Positions 50,647-59,045 of a stretch of 64,000 nucleotides of DNA are shown one piece after another (position 1 is the first letter of the stretch; each line of letters starts with the position of its first letter). Source of the stretch: Spirochaetaceae bacterium (GTDB lineage Bacteria; Myxococcota_A; UBA9160; UBA4427); contig JACKFD010000006.1 in the NCBI GenBank assembly GCA_020632655.1, positions 298,368 through 362,367 of the forward strand, read 5' to 3'. Under the pieces are notes generated by a model. It saw nothing but the letters and a program-made list of their open reading frames with translations, was not told the origin of the DNA and did not search any database. The position numbers were made by a program, and so were the translations under genes.

Positions 50647-50792
50647 GCTCAGCGGGTGATGCGGACCGGCACGCCGCCACGTGCTCAGCGGGTAATGCGG
50701 ACCGGCACGCCGCCACGTGCTCAGCGGGTAATGCGGACCGGTACGCCGCCACGTGCTCAGCGGGTGATGCGGACCGGCACGCCGCGACGTTC
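50647..50792. repeat. 36-bp tandem repeat, four copies, across the stop codon of an L,D-transpeptidase
   Basis: Units begin at 50647, 50683, 50719 and 50755, step exactly 36 bp, differing at one to three bases. On the minus strand each carries GVPVRITR-stop; only the copy at 50755 belongs to the gene (stop at 50757). The other three lie downstream. Confidence 0.92.
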
Positions 50793-51785
50793 CGCCGCCG
50801 TCCGGTACGCCAGACGCCAGTCCACCCGCGCCGCAGCCTCCGCCGCCACACGCCGGATGCGCGGCCGGAGGTCCGCCGGTCGGATGGGCTCGAGCCGCCC
50901 GGCTTCTTCGAGCTCGGCCATCTCGTCGAGGGTCGGATGCACCTCGAGATAGACCTCATCGCCGGTCCGCACGATCTTGACCGGCTCGTGGATGACCTCG
51001 ACCGGCGCATCGACCGGCGTGCTCTCGTAGAGCCGCGAGATGTCCTCCGGATAGAGCCGGATGCAGCCCCGCGAGACGCGCCGGCCGACACCGTCGGGCT
51101 CGTTCGTGCCGTGGATCAGATAGCGGGGCCACGCGAGGTAGAGCGCGAACTCGCCGAGGGGATTCTCGGGCCCCGCCTGCACTGCCGCAGGCAGCGACGG
51201 ATCGTCACGGCGTGCCGAAGCGGGCGGGTACCAGGTCGGCGCCTCGCGTTTGCGCACGACCCGCGTGCGCCCGAGCGGAGTCGCGAAGCCCTCGCGACTC
51301 ACGCCGATCGGGAAGCTCGCCACGGACGTCGCCGCCTCGTCCTCTGCGGTGAACGCGTAGAGCCGCTGCTCGGCGAGATTGACGAGCAGCCCCCGTCGAT
51401 CCGGCGTCTCGGCGGACACGTCCTCGGAGGCGGGCACGAGATGCGCCGTCGGCAGGACGACCTCGGTGCCGACGCCCGGCAGCCACGGATCGACGCCGGG
51501 ATTCGCCGCGACGAGCTCCACGTAGCCGAGATCGTATCGGCGCGTGAGATCGAGCAGCGTCTCCTCACCCACGATCCGATGCCGCTGCATGCGACCGACG
51601 ATCCAGGGCGAGTCGCTCGAGCGAGCCAGCGGATGCCAACCATCGTCGCGCCCGGGATCGAGATGCGCACACGCCGCCGCGAGCAGCCCGAGGAGCAGCG
51701 CCACCCCGGCCGCAGCACCGAAGCGCCGCGCACGAAGCCGGACGGGGTCCAGGACACCGGGCCCCGAGCGCGTCGGCGCGTTCAC
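50757..51785 (-). CDS. L,D-transpeptidase lipoprotein with LysM-like domain
   Basis: This encodes a 342-residue exported enzyme. The N-terminal signal ends in LLAAACA (lipobox, Cys39). A LysM-like peptidoglycan-binding domain follows (~residues 70-112, HRIVGEETLLDLTRRYDLGY). The YkuD catalytic domain has LLVNLAEQRLYAF, the HGTN motif (His225) and the Cys241 site SRGCIRLY. It makes 3-3 cross-links or attaches a lipoprotein to peptidoglycan. The start is GTG 51785, overlapping the stop of the upstream LDT by four bases (GTGA), so translation is coupled. Its 3' end is in the 36-bp repeat. Confidence 0.9.
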   Translation of the reverse strand: MNAPTRSGPGVLDPVRLRARRFGAAAGVALLLGLLAAACAHLDPGRDDGWHPLARSSDSPWIVGRMQRHRIVGEETLLDLTRRYDLGYVELVAANPGVDPWLPGVGTEVVLPTAHLVPASEDVSAETPDRRGLLVNLAEQRLYAFTAEDEAATSVASFPIGVSREGFATPLGRTRVVRKREAPTWYPPASARRDDPSLPAAVQAGPENPLGEFALYLAWPRYLIHGTNEPDGVGRRVSRGCIRLYPEDISRLYESTPVDAPVEVIHEPVKIVRTGDEVYLEVHPTLDEMAELEEAGRLEPIRPADLRPRIRRVAAEAAARVDWRLAYRTAAERRGVPVRITR

Positions 51786-52402
51786 GGCCGGATCTCGATC
51801 GCGACGCCGTCCGCGACCAGGCGCCAGATCTCCTCGATCTCGGCGTTCGTGACCGCAATGCAGCCGTCGGTCCAGTCGACGAGCAGATGCGCCTTGCCGA
51901 TCCGGCCGCGGCCATTCGGCAGACCGTGGATCATGATCGCGCCTCCGGGATCCACCCCGCGCTCGCTCGCGCGTTGCAGATCGTCGTCGTTCGGATACGA
52001 GATGTGGAGCGAGCGATGGTAGGCGCTGGCCTCCATCCGCCAGTCGATCACGTAGAGGCCTTCGGGCGTACGACCGTCACCCCGCTCCTGCTTGTGACCG
52101 ACGGGGTCGCGCCCGAGTGCGATCGGGTAGCTCGCGACCTCCTCGTCGGCCGCGAGCAGCACCAGCCGCCTCGCCCCCTTGTAGACCCGCACGAGATCCA
52201 CGACGGGCGTGTTCCAGTCGGGTCCGAGCACCGGGGCGAACTCGAACTCCGGCAGGCCCGCGGCGAGCGCCCGCCGCGCCCGCGCCGCGTCCTCGTTCGT
52301 CGGCTCCGAGGCGCGCCCGGACGCTCCGAGCGCCACGGCGAGCGCGAGACCCACGAGCCCCGGAATGCCGACTCGGAGCGCCCCCCGCGCCCAGCGAGGC
52401 AC
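51782..52402 (-). CDS. L,D-transpeptidase (YafK/ErfK type), short
   Basis: This encodes a 206-residue enzyme with a signal-anchor (GLVGLALAVALGASGRAS) and a single YkuD domain: RRLVLLAADEEVASYPIALG, HGLPN (His159) and Cys181 in WTDGCIAVTN. It has no LysM. The same activity class (peptidoglycan L,D-transpeptidation or lipoprotein tethering) is expected as for the downstream LDT. GTG 52402 is the best start; the longer frame to 52879 runs through the lipoprotein gene. Middle gene of a three-gene operon; it starts 8 bp after the lipoprotein stop. Confidence 0.87.
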   Translation of the reverse strand: MPRWARGALRVGIPGLVGLALAVALGASGRASEPTNEDAARARRALAAGLPEFEFAPVLGPDWNTPVVDLVRVYKGARRLVLLAADEEVASYPIALGRDPVGHKQERGDGRTPEGLYVIDWRMEASAYHRSLHISYPNDDDLQRASERGVDPGGAIMIHGLPNGRGRIGKAHLLVDWTDGCIAVTNAEIEEIWRLVADGVAIEIRP

Positions 52403-52410
52403 GCCGCGAT

Positions 52411-52695
52411 CTACTTCGCGAGCGACCGCACGTAGACGCGCTCGGCGCGCTCGTTCGCGCTCGCCGCCTGCGCCGCCGCCTGCGAGGCGCTCTGCGCCGC
52501 TGCATCGGCCCGGTTCGCCGCCAGGTTCGCCTCGTTCGCGGCCTCCTCCGCCGCGGTCCGCACATCGCGCACCTCGCCGCGCAGCGCGGCGACCTCGCTG
52601 CGCAGGGCCGTGATCTCGGAGGTCGAGGCACAGCCCGTGGACACGACCGACGCGAGGAAGAGGAAGGCGAGCAATCCGATTCGCCGAGTCATCAT
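52411..52695 (-). CDS. Lpp/OprI-like small outer-membrane lipoprotein with C-terminal lysine
   Basis: This encodes a 94-residue protein. MMTRRIGLLAFLFLASVVSTGC is a type II signal (Cys22). The mature 73 residues form an alanine-rich coiled-coil zipper (ALRSEVAALRGEVRDVRTAAEEAANEANLAANRA, broken here as ALRSEVAALRGE and AANEANLAANRA) like Braun's lipoprotein and Pseudomonas OprI, and the chain ends SANERAERVYVRSLAK, with a terminal Lys in the place of the Lys that E. coli Lpp attaches to diaminopimelate. It should tether the outer membrane to peptidoglycan. First gene of an operon with two L,D-transpeptidases, which is the enzyme type needed. No other Lpp is visible. Confidence 0.87.
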   Translation of the reverse strand: MMTRRIGLLAFLFLASVVSTGCASTSEITALRSEVAALRGEVRDVRTAAEEAANEANLAANRADAAAQSASQAAAQAASANERAERVYVRSLAK

Positions 52696-52945
52696 GGATC
52701 TCGATCTCCTGTCTGGCTGATGCGCTCCGGAGTCCGCGGGTCGCGACGCGCGAGCCCGACGCGTACGCCGGAGGGTTCGGGATCGTCGGGGTCGCGATGA
52801 GGGGCATGCGACCCCACCCGGCCCGACCGGGGCGGGAGTATGGCCGAGCGACACCGACGGAGGTGGTGATGCATATCACATCCCGAGCCGCTCCGGTCGA
52901 TTCCGCGGCCGATCCGTCCGCCGGATCGGCCTTCGACGCCGTCGA

Positions 52946-53566
52946 CTAGGCGGGGCGCGCCGATCCCCAGTACTGGAATCCCGCCACCCGCGGCGTCCCG
53001 GGCAGGTACATCGTGTCGAGTCGCTCGATCACGAACCCCGCCTTCTCGAGCGCAGCCGGGACCTCGCGATTCAGGTGGCAGCCGCCGGCCAGTCGCTTCC
53101 AGAGCGGGTCCAGCCGATCCTGCCAACGCCGCACCTCCGCGTCCGGCGCGGCGCCGTGCTCGGCGAAGAGCAGGCGTCCGCCCGGGCGCAGCACGCGATG
53201 CATCTGCTGGAGCGCGCGCGCGTAGTCGGGGATCGTGCAGAGCGTGAAGGTGAGCAACACCGTGTCGATGCTCTCGTCCTCGAGCGGGATCTCCTCCCCG
53301 GGCAGCCCCAGCCACTCGACCGGAAAGGGCGCGCGGGCGAGGCGCGGGGCGGCGCGCCGTCGCATGCCCTCCGACGGCTCGAGACCGAAGACGCACTCGA
53401 CGCGCTCGGGATCGTAGAAGGGCAGGTTGATCGCCGAGCCCATGCCCACCTCGAGCACGCGACCCGTCGCCTGCGGCACGACCTTCTCGCGTTGTTTCAG
53501 GATCGGCTTCGCCGAGCAGGCGACGTCGATGAGGCGCGGGACGATGTACCGCTCGTAGAGGCCCAT
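52946..53566 (-). CDS. Class I SAM-dependent methyltransferase
   Basis: This encodes a 206-residue soluble methyltransferase. The SAM-binding GRVLEVGMGSAINLPFYDP, acidic loop FGLEPSEGM, motif II-like SIDTVLLTFTLCTIPDY and RPGGRLLFAEHG are clear. The N-terminal YERYIVPRLIDVACSAKP and the ending GFQYWGSARPA resemble the METTL7/TMT1-type and UbiE-like groups, so a lipid, thiol or small-molecule acceptor is likely. Start ATG 53566. A separate transcription unit. Confidence 0.88.
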   Translation of the reverse strand: MGLYERYIVPRLIDVACSAKPILKQREKVVPQATGRVLEVGMGSAINLPFYDPERVECVFGLEPSEGMRRRAAPRLARAPFPVEWLGLPGEEIPLEDESIDTVLLTFTLCTIPDYARALQQMHRVLRPGGRLLFAEHGAAPDAEVRRWQDRLDPLWKRLAGGCHLNREVPAALEKAGFVIERLDTMYLPGTPRVAGFQYWGSARPA

Positions 53567-53730
53567 GGGCGAAGCTCCGATCCGCGCGCCCGGATCCGCG
53601 AACCGGAGTCCCGGTCGGCGGCCCTCCCTGGTCGAGCACGTCTGTGTCAAAGTCGGCGGGAGGCGACGGCAGCGATGGTCGCGGCCGCGACCGCGCCGGG
53701 CAAGCCCGGACGCCTGAACGGGAGTCGAGC

Positions 53731-54588
53731 ATGACGCGAGGGAACCTTCGACCCGTGCGACGGCCGCGCCGTCGGAATCTCGCCGGCTTCCCGCTCGTCC
53801 TCACGATCCTCGCCGCGGCCCTCGCCTGCGCGACCGGCCCCGAGCCCCGTCCCGAAGGTCTCCCCAGCGGCATCAACGACGTCTTCCTCGCGAAGGATCT
53901 CGACGTCGACGCCTTCGTCGAACGCTTCGAGGGCGAGTCCCGCGCCGTCTACGCGCAGCGCCACGCGATCGTCGAGGCCCTCGAGCTGAGCGAGGGCGAT
54001 CGCGTCGCCGACATCGGTGCGGGAACCGGCTTCTTCTCCTTCCTCTTCGCGGAGGCCGTGGGCGAGACCGGCCGCGTCTACGCGGTCGAGATCTCGCCGC
54101 GCTTCCTGGACCTGCTGCGCGAGCGCGCCGCCCTGCAACGACTCGACACGCCCCAGGTCGTGGAGGGCACCGAGCTCAGCATCGAGCGCCCCGTCGTGGA
54201 GGGCACCGGGCGCAGCATCGAGCGCCAGGACGTGGAGGGCACCGAGCGCAGCGCCGGGCTCCAGGTCGTGGAGGGCACGGAGCGCAGCGTCGAGCTCCCG
54301 CCCGACTCGGTCGACCTCGCCTTCCTCTGCGACGTCTACCACCACTTCGAGTACCCGACGCACTCGCTCGAAAGCCTGTACCGCGCGGTCCGGCCGGGCG
54401 GCGCGCTGGTGTTGATCGAGTTCCATCGCATCCCCGGCGTGACCTCCGACTTCCTGCTCGAGCACGTCCGCGCGGGACAGGACGTCTTCACGCGGGAGAT
54501 CGAGGCGGCGGGCTTCGTGCTCGATCGCGAGCTGCCGCTCGACGGACTCGAGGACAACTACGTGCTCCGCTTCGTGCGCCCGGAGTAG
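53731..54588 (+). CDS. Exported methyltransferase-fold protein with four-fold internal repeat
   Basis: This encodes a 285-residue protein. An N-terminal Arg-rich region and hydrophobic segment with a lipobox-like end (TILAAALAC) predict export as a lipoprotein. Yet the rest is a class I methyltransferase: VADIGAGTGFFSFLFAEAVG (SAM site), VYAVEISPRFLDLL, DLAFLCDVYHHFEYP and RPGGALVLIEFHR. Between beta-strands a 12-residue unit VVEGTERSVELP-like is present four times (residues ~143-190, 36-bp DNA repeat), where one copy would suffice. SAM is not expected outside the cytoplasm, so either the enzyme is not exported or it no longer uses SAM. Start ATG 53731 with SD GGGAG. Confidence 0.8.
   Translation: MTRGNLRPVRRPRRRNLAGFPLVLTILAAALACATGPEPRPEGLPSGINDVFLAKDLDVDAFVERFEGESRAVYAQRHAIVEALELSEGDRVADIGAGTGFFSFLFAEAVGETGRVYAVEISPRFLDLLRERAALQRLDTPQVVEGTELSIERPVVEGTGRSIERQDVEGTERSAGLQVVEGTERSVELPPDSVDLAFLCDVYHHFEYPTHSLESLYRAVRPGGALVLIEFHRIPGVTSDFLLEHVRAGQDVFTREIEAAGFVLDRELPLDGLEDNYVLRFVRPE
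54157..54300. repeat. 36-bp in-frame tandem repeat, four copies, inside the methyltransferase gene
   Basis: Units begin at 54157, 54193, 54229 and 54265. They differ at several bases and keep the frame. Each carries GTGGAGGGCAC in the same place. Confidence 0.92.
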
Positions 54589-54642
54589 CCCGTCCGACAT
54601 CGATCGCCGCCGCGGTCCGCCCGGCCGATCGAGGAGAGCGCC

Positions 54643-55419
54643 ATGCCCGACGTCCTGACCGAACGCCACGATCACGTCCTGCTCGTGACGCTGAATCGGC
54701 CCGAACGGATGAACTCCATCGGCGGCACGCTCCTGCGCGAGCTCTCCGAAGCACTGACCGAGGCCGAGCTGGATCGCGAGATCCGCGTCGTGCTGCTGAC
54801 GGGCGCCGGTCGGGGATTCTGCTCGGGACTCGATCTCAAGGAGGTCGCCGCACGCGGGGCGGGCGTGGGGAGCGGGGCCGCCCTGCCTTCGATCGCGGAC
54901 ACGCCGCCCCTGCTGATGCGCCGTCTCGACACGCCGATCCTCTGCGCGATGAACGGACCGGCCGCGGGCTACGGAATGGATCTCGCCCTCGGCTGCGACC
55001 TGCTGCTGGTCTCGGACCGTGCCCGATTCGTCCCGCCGATCCGGCGTGGCGTGCTGCCGGAGAGCGGAGGGACCTGGCTGCTGCCGCGTCTGGTCGGATG
55101 GCAGAAGGCGTGCGAGATCGCCCTGCTCGGACGCGAGCTCGAGGCTGCGGAGATCGAACGTCTGGGCCTCGCGAATCGCGTCGTGCCCCACGACCGATTG
55201 ATGGACGAGGCGATGGACTGGGCGAGGACGATCGCCGGGAGCCCGCCGCTGGCGGTCGCGGCGACGAAGCGCAGCATGCGCTTCGGCCTCGACGCGACCT
55301 TCGAGGCCAACGCCGCCCACGTGATGGCCGAGCTGATGCAGCTCTTCCAGTCCGCGGACTTCGCCGAGGGCCTCGCATCGTTCCTCGAGAAGCGTCCGCC
55401 CCGCTTCGAAGGGCGCTGA
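54643..55419 (+). CDS. Enoyl-CoA hydratase/isomerase
   Basis: This encodes a 258-residue crotonase-fold enzyme. The oxyanion and CoA-binding parts are TLNRPERMNSIGG, GRGFCSGLDLKEV and AMNGPAAGYGMDLALGCD; GVLPESGGTWLLPRLVG contains the catalytic Glu region (LPESGG). It acts on trans-2-enoyl-CoA or a related thioester in fatty acid or steroid side-chain breakdown. Length is standard. Start ATG 54643, SD GGAGAG nearby. It follows the exported methyltransferase by 54 bp and may be co-transcribed. Confidence 0.9.
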   Translation: MPDVLTERHDHVLLVTLNRPERMNSIGGTLLRELSEALTEAELDREIRVVLLTGAGRGFCSGLDLKEVAARGAGVGSGAALPSIADTPPLLMRRLDTPILCAMNGPAAGYGMDLALGCDLLLVSDRARFVPPIRRGVLPESGGTWLLPRLVGWQKACEIALLGRELEAAEIERLGLANRVVPHDRLMDEAMDWARTIAGSPPLAVAATKRSMRFGLDATFEANAAHVMAELMQLFQSADFAEGLASFLEKRPPRFEGR

Positions 55420-55575
55420 GCCGGAGCCGGGCCCCGGACTGCACGCGCAGGGCGGCAGGCGCTGCGCAAGTCCGCGGCAAGGGGCGGCGTGCGACGGCCT
55501 TCGCCCTCAGGTCGTTCCCTCTTCCACCCGATTCCGCTCCGCGACCGCCCGAACCGGCGCTCGTGAGGAACGACC

Positions 55576-55977
55576 ATGGAAGACCACGATTCACCCGAGG
55601 CCCGCCGTGCACGGCGCCGTGCGAGGCGCTGGAAGCGCCGCGCCCGCATCGCCGGCCCGCTCCTCGCCCTGCCCCTCGTCCTGGGCGCCCTGGCCCTGTC
55701 GATCGATCTCGTCGAGTACCGCCCCGCAGAGCCGCCCGAGCGCCTCAGCGACCGCCCGATGCCCAGTCAGGTCGCCGAGCCGCAGCCGGACGCCGCGAAG
55801 GTCGAACGGGCGCGGACCCTGTCGAGCGCTTCGGTGATGAGCGCGAGCGGGCTCCACTCGGCGGAGGCCGGGATGGCATCCGATGGAGACGAGGCCCTGG
55901 CCTTCGACTGGGCACGGTCGCCCGCGCCGTTCCAGGCGCCGACGCCTCCGTCGATGCTCGGCTCCTCGAGACGTTAG
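55576..55977 (+). CDS. Small single-pass membrane protein, unknown
   Basis: This encodes a 133-residue protein. A very basic N-terminal cytoplasmic stretch (RRARRRARRWKRRARI), one membrane helix (residues ~27-42, AGPLLALPLVLGALALSI) and a Pro/Ser/Ala-rich tail with no signature. I do not recognise it. GTGAGGAACG precedes the ATG. Gene-like codon use and good start support translation, but homology is lacking. Confidence 0.6.
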   Translation: MEDHDSPEARRARRRARRWKRRARIAGPLLALPLVLGALALSIDLVEYRPAEPPERLSDRPMPSQVAEPQPDAAKVERARTLSSASVMSASGLHSAEAGMASDGDEALAFDWARSPAPFQAPTPPSMLGSSRR

Positions 55978-55999
55978 GCCATCGGCCCGGACCGCCCGG

Positions 56000-57067
56000 T
56001 CAGTCCTCGTCCGCGGCAACGGCGGCGACCAGCGCCAGATCGCCCTGCTTGACCGTCGCCACGTCGAATTTCTTCGCCGCCGCCGCCATGCGGGTCAGTG
56101 CGGAAGCGATCGGCATGGCCGGCGCGTCGTCCCCCCGCCTGGCGCGATGGAAGCGGACGGGATTGATGCGGGCGACGACGTAGGTGCGCAGGTAGGGCGA
56201 CTTGAAGCCACGCGCCTGCAGCCCCTCCACGATCCGTCCGACCTCGGCGTTGATCTCCTCGAGTCGGGACGCCCATCCCTCCCGCTCGCGCAGGCTGGCC
56301 GCGAGGGTCTTCGACGAGAAGCGGTCCACCTTCTTGAGGAAGGGACCGTAGGCCGCCCCGGCGAAGCGTCCCTGACGCTCGTAGACGATGCCGAGGGTCA
56401 ACAGCTCGGCCGACTCGAACTCGTTCGCGAAGTCGCTCTCCTTCGCGCGCGGACGGGCCTTCGCAAGCGCCCGCGCCATGCGGATGACCTCGAGGCTGCG
56501 GTCCTTCAGGTTGTGCGCCTTCTCCGTGTTCAGCGCCAGGATCTTGAAGGAGAGCGCCTCGTCGGGCGAGACGAGGGCCGTGATCTGCTTCTGGCCGAGG
56601 ACCTTGGCGGCCGCGAGACGATGGCGGCCGTTCGGGGTCCAGAGCCGCCCGTCGTCGCCGCGAACGACGATCAGGGGATCGAGGAAGGAGCCGCTCTCCT
56701 CGATCTTCTGCGCCAGACGCTTCACGTGGGTCGGCGAGAGGTCCCGCTGGAAGGGCGTGGGCTCGATCGCCGCGAGCGGGAGGCTCGCCAGCACGAGCGG
56801 AGCGCCTGCGAGCGGCTCGCGATAGGCGCAGAGCACGGCGCCCCCGGCCGCGCGGATCTCTTCCGCGAGCGCTGCGACGGCGGGATCGTCGCTCGAGAGC
56901 GCCACCTCCGTCGCCTCGAGCCCGCGCTTCGTGCGGCTGGGCGCGAGGCTGCGCTTCGCCCGCGCCTTCTTCTGCGCGGCCTGCTTCGCACGGGCCGACC
57001 CGGCCTTCGCCTTCGGGCGGCTCGCGCCCGATCCGGACCGTCCGCTCGTCGTCTTGCGTGCCGCCAC
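56000..57067 (-). CDS. ParB/Spo0J N-terminal domain protein
   Basis: This encodes a 355-residue protein. Residues 1-50 are Lys/Arg/Ala-rich and likely disordered. Residues ~95-165 are a ParB-like nuclease/CTPase domain with LPLAAIEPTPFQRDLSPTHVKRLAQ split by a helix and the GRHRLAAAKVLG motif (Arg149 region) that binds nucleotide. The rest is helical with SSKTLAASLREREGW. The usual ParB DNA-binding HTH is not evident and there is no ParA gene or parS-like site adjacent, so it is not a chromosome-partition pair here. Its role is unknown; DNA or nucleotide binding is likely. Confidence 0.78.
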   Translation of the reverse strand: MAARKTTSGRSGSGASRPKAKAGSARAKQAAQKKARAKRSLAPSRTKRGLEATEVALSSDDPAVAALAEEIRAAGGAVLCAYREPLAGAPLVLASLPLAAIEPTPFQRDLSPTHVKRLAQKIEESGSFLDPLIVVRGDDGRLWTPNGRHRLAAAKVLGQKQITALVSPDEALSFKILALNTEKAHNLKDRSLEVIRMARALAKARPRAKESDFANEFESAELLTLGIVYERQGRFAGAAYGPFLKKVDRFSSKTLAASLREREGWASRLEEINAEVGRIVEGLQARGFKSPYLRTYVVARINPVRFHRARRGDDAPAMPIASALTRMAAAAKKFDVATVKQGDLALVAAVAADED

Positions 57068-57262
57068 GGCGGTCGAGTCTAGCAGTCACGCACCGGACGA
57101 CGCGGGCGCAACGTCTTCATGGGTGGCGGACGGCCCGCATCCGCCGTCGGGACCATGACCCGGGACCGCACGGACGGCGCACTCGACGGCCGCCGTCCCG
57201 ATTCGGGTATCGTCCGGGGCCCCACGCGCCCGGCGCGGCGCCGCGAGAGGAGTCCTGCGACG

Positions 57263-58105
57263 ATGGAGACCGTGAGCGAGGCGCGCTGCGCAGGCGGCGT
57301 GCAGAAGACGATCCGGCACCAGTCCGAGGCGACCGGCACCCCGATGCAGGTCTCGATCTTCCTGCCGCCGGCAGCGGAGCACGAGCGGGTGCCCGTCCTC
57401 TGGTTCCTCTCGGGCCTGACCTGCACGGAGGAGAACTTCACGGTCAAGGCCGGCGCCCAGCGTTACGCGGCGGAGGCGGGCCTCGCGATCGTCGCCCCCG
57501 ACACCAGCCCGCGCGGGCTCGACCTGCCCGGCGAGCACGACGACTGGGACTTCGGTAGCGGCGCCGGCTTCTACGTCGATGCGACCGAGGCACCCTGGAA
57601 GGATCACTACCGGATGCATCGCTACGTCGTCGACGAGCTCCCGGCCCTCGTCGCCGGGACCCAGCCGATCGACACGACGCGCGCCTCGATCTGCGGGCAC
57701 TCGATGGGCGGGCACGGCGCCCTCGTGATCGGCCTGCGCCATCCGGAGCGTTATGCGTCGATCTCGGCCTTCGCGCCGATCGTCTCGCCGACGCGATGTC
57801 CGTGGGGCGAGAAGGCCTTCGGCCGCTACCTCGGCGCCAACCGGTCGCGCTGGGCCGAGTGGGACGCGTCCCGGCTCGTCGAAGATCGGCCGCATCCCTA
57901 CGAGATCCTGATCGACCAGGGCACGGCGGACGGCTTCCTCGAGACGCAGCTCAAGCCCGAGCTCTTCGAGGAGGCGTGCGGGAAGAGCGGTCAGTCGCTG
58001 CGCCTGCGTCGCCAGGAAGGCTACGACCACAGCTACTTCTTCATCGCCACGTTCGTGGGCGACCACGTCGCCCACGCGGCGCGCGCGCTCAAGCGAGCTT
58101 GCTGA
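57263..58105 (+). CDS. fghA: S-formylglutathione hydrolase
   Basis: This encodes a 280-residue esterase-D family enzyme that hydrolyses S-formylglutathione in formaldehyde removal. The family start RHQSEATGTPMQVSIFLPP, the nucleophile Ser147 in GHSMGGHGAL, the acid Asp in DQGTADGF and His in GYDHSYFFI are intact, with WGEKAFGRYLG typical of FGH. A formaldehyde dehydrogenase is not adjacent. Start ATG 57263. Its last 17 bp overlap the 3' end of the convergent HDOD gene. Confidence 0.92.
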   Translation: METVSEARCAGGVQKTIRHQSEATGTPMQVSIFLPPAAEHERVPVLWFLSGLTCTEENFTVKAGAQRYAAEAGLAIVAPDTSPRGLDLPGEHDDWDFGSGAGFYVDATEAPWKDHYRMHRYVVDELPALVAGTQPIDTTRASICGHSMGGHGALVIGLRHPERYASISAFAPIVSPTRCPWGEKAFGRYLGANRSRWAEWDASRLVEDRPHPYEILIDQGTADGFLETQLKPELFEEACGKSGQSLRLRRQEGYDHSYFFIATFVGDHVAHAARALKRAC

Positions 58106-59045
58106 GCGCCTCGAAGCTCGCGGCGGCCTCGGCCGCGACGTCGTGGAGCCGATCGGCGTCCAGACCCAGCCGGTCGGCGAGCTCGACCAGGCCGGGCGGC
58201 ACGTCCGCGACGTCCTCCGGCCAGCCCGCCTCGATCTGATGCGCGATCCGGTCGCCCAGCTCGAGGGCCCGGGCCAGGTCGCGCACCGCGCCCGCACCGC
58301 CGCTGGGATCGTGGTGCCGCATCACGGCCCGACAGAACTCGTCCGGAAATCCCCAGGACGCCAGCACCATCGCCCCGAGCGGCGCATGCGTGGCCTCGGA
58401 GATCGCCGTCACGATCGCTTCGCTCGGCCCCGCCCCGTCCTCCTGCCAGGCGGGCAGCTCCGAGGCATAGGCGAGGACGACCAGCTGACCGAGATCGTGC
58501 AGCAGGCCGGCGAGGAAACCCGAAGCCTCCCAGGGCGGCAGCTCCGACGCGATCTCCTGCGTCGCCGCCGCCGTGAGCAACGAGTGCTTCCAGATCGTCT
58601 GCGCCATCGAGCCCAGCCCGGGCGAGCGCAGCACCGTCGTCCGCAGCGCCACCACGATCACGATCGTGCGCGCCTCCCGAACGCCCATGCGCATGAGGGC
58701 CTCGCGCACGTTCGGCACCTGGGTCGCGCCGCGGAAGTAGGAGCTGTTCGCGACGCCCATGATGCGCGTCGCGAGCACGGGATCGCCGTTGACCGCCGCG
58801 GCGAGCTCGTCGAGGTCGACCTCGTTCGACTCGATCAGCCCGACGAGACGCTGGACCGTGGGCGAGAGCGAGGGCATCCGCAGCCGGCGGCGCTTGACGG
58901 CCCGCATCAGCGGCGTGACCCAGCGCGCCTGCCCCGGGTCGTCGTCGATCAGCGACTGGGCGCCGGCGATCGCCGCCTCGGCGAAGCGCTCGTCCGAGCC
59001 CTGCCCGAGTCCGTTGTCGTCGATCGTCCGCACGTCGGTCGCCAT
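58089..59045 (-). CDS. HDOD domain protein
   Basis: This encodes a 318-residue cytoplasmic protein. An HDOD domain (about residues 55-260) is seen from LPTVQRLVGLIES-like LSPTVQRLVGLIESNEVDLDEL, VLATRIMGVANSSYF and FLAGLLHDLGQLVVL to MRHHDPSGG. HDOD proteins are non-catalytic relatives of HD phosphohydrolases found in signalling and regulation in many Proteobacteria. No other domain is attached. Start ATG 59045. It overlaps the S-formylglutathione hydrolase 3' end by 17 bp. Confidence 0.88.
   Translation of the reverse strand: MATDVRTIDDNGLGQGSDERFAEAAIAGAQSLIDDDPGQARWVTPLMRAVKRRRLRMPSLSPTVQRLVGLIESNEVDLDELAAAVNGDPVLATRIMGVANSSYFRGATQVPNVREALMRMGVREARTIVIVVALRTTVLRSPGLGSMAQTIWKHSLLTAAATQEIASELPPWEASGFLAGLLHDLGQLVVLAYASELPAWQEDGAGPSEAIVTAISEATHAPLGAMVLASWGFPDEFCRAVMRHHDPSGGAGAVRDLARALELGDRIAHQIEAGWPEDVADVPPGLVELADRLGLDADRLHDVAAEAAASFEALSKLA

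Noticed and set aside
50647..50792. CRISPR-like array or integron attC sites
   Set aside because: Contiguous 36-bp copies of the LDT 3' end, no spacers, no cas or integrase genes.
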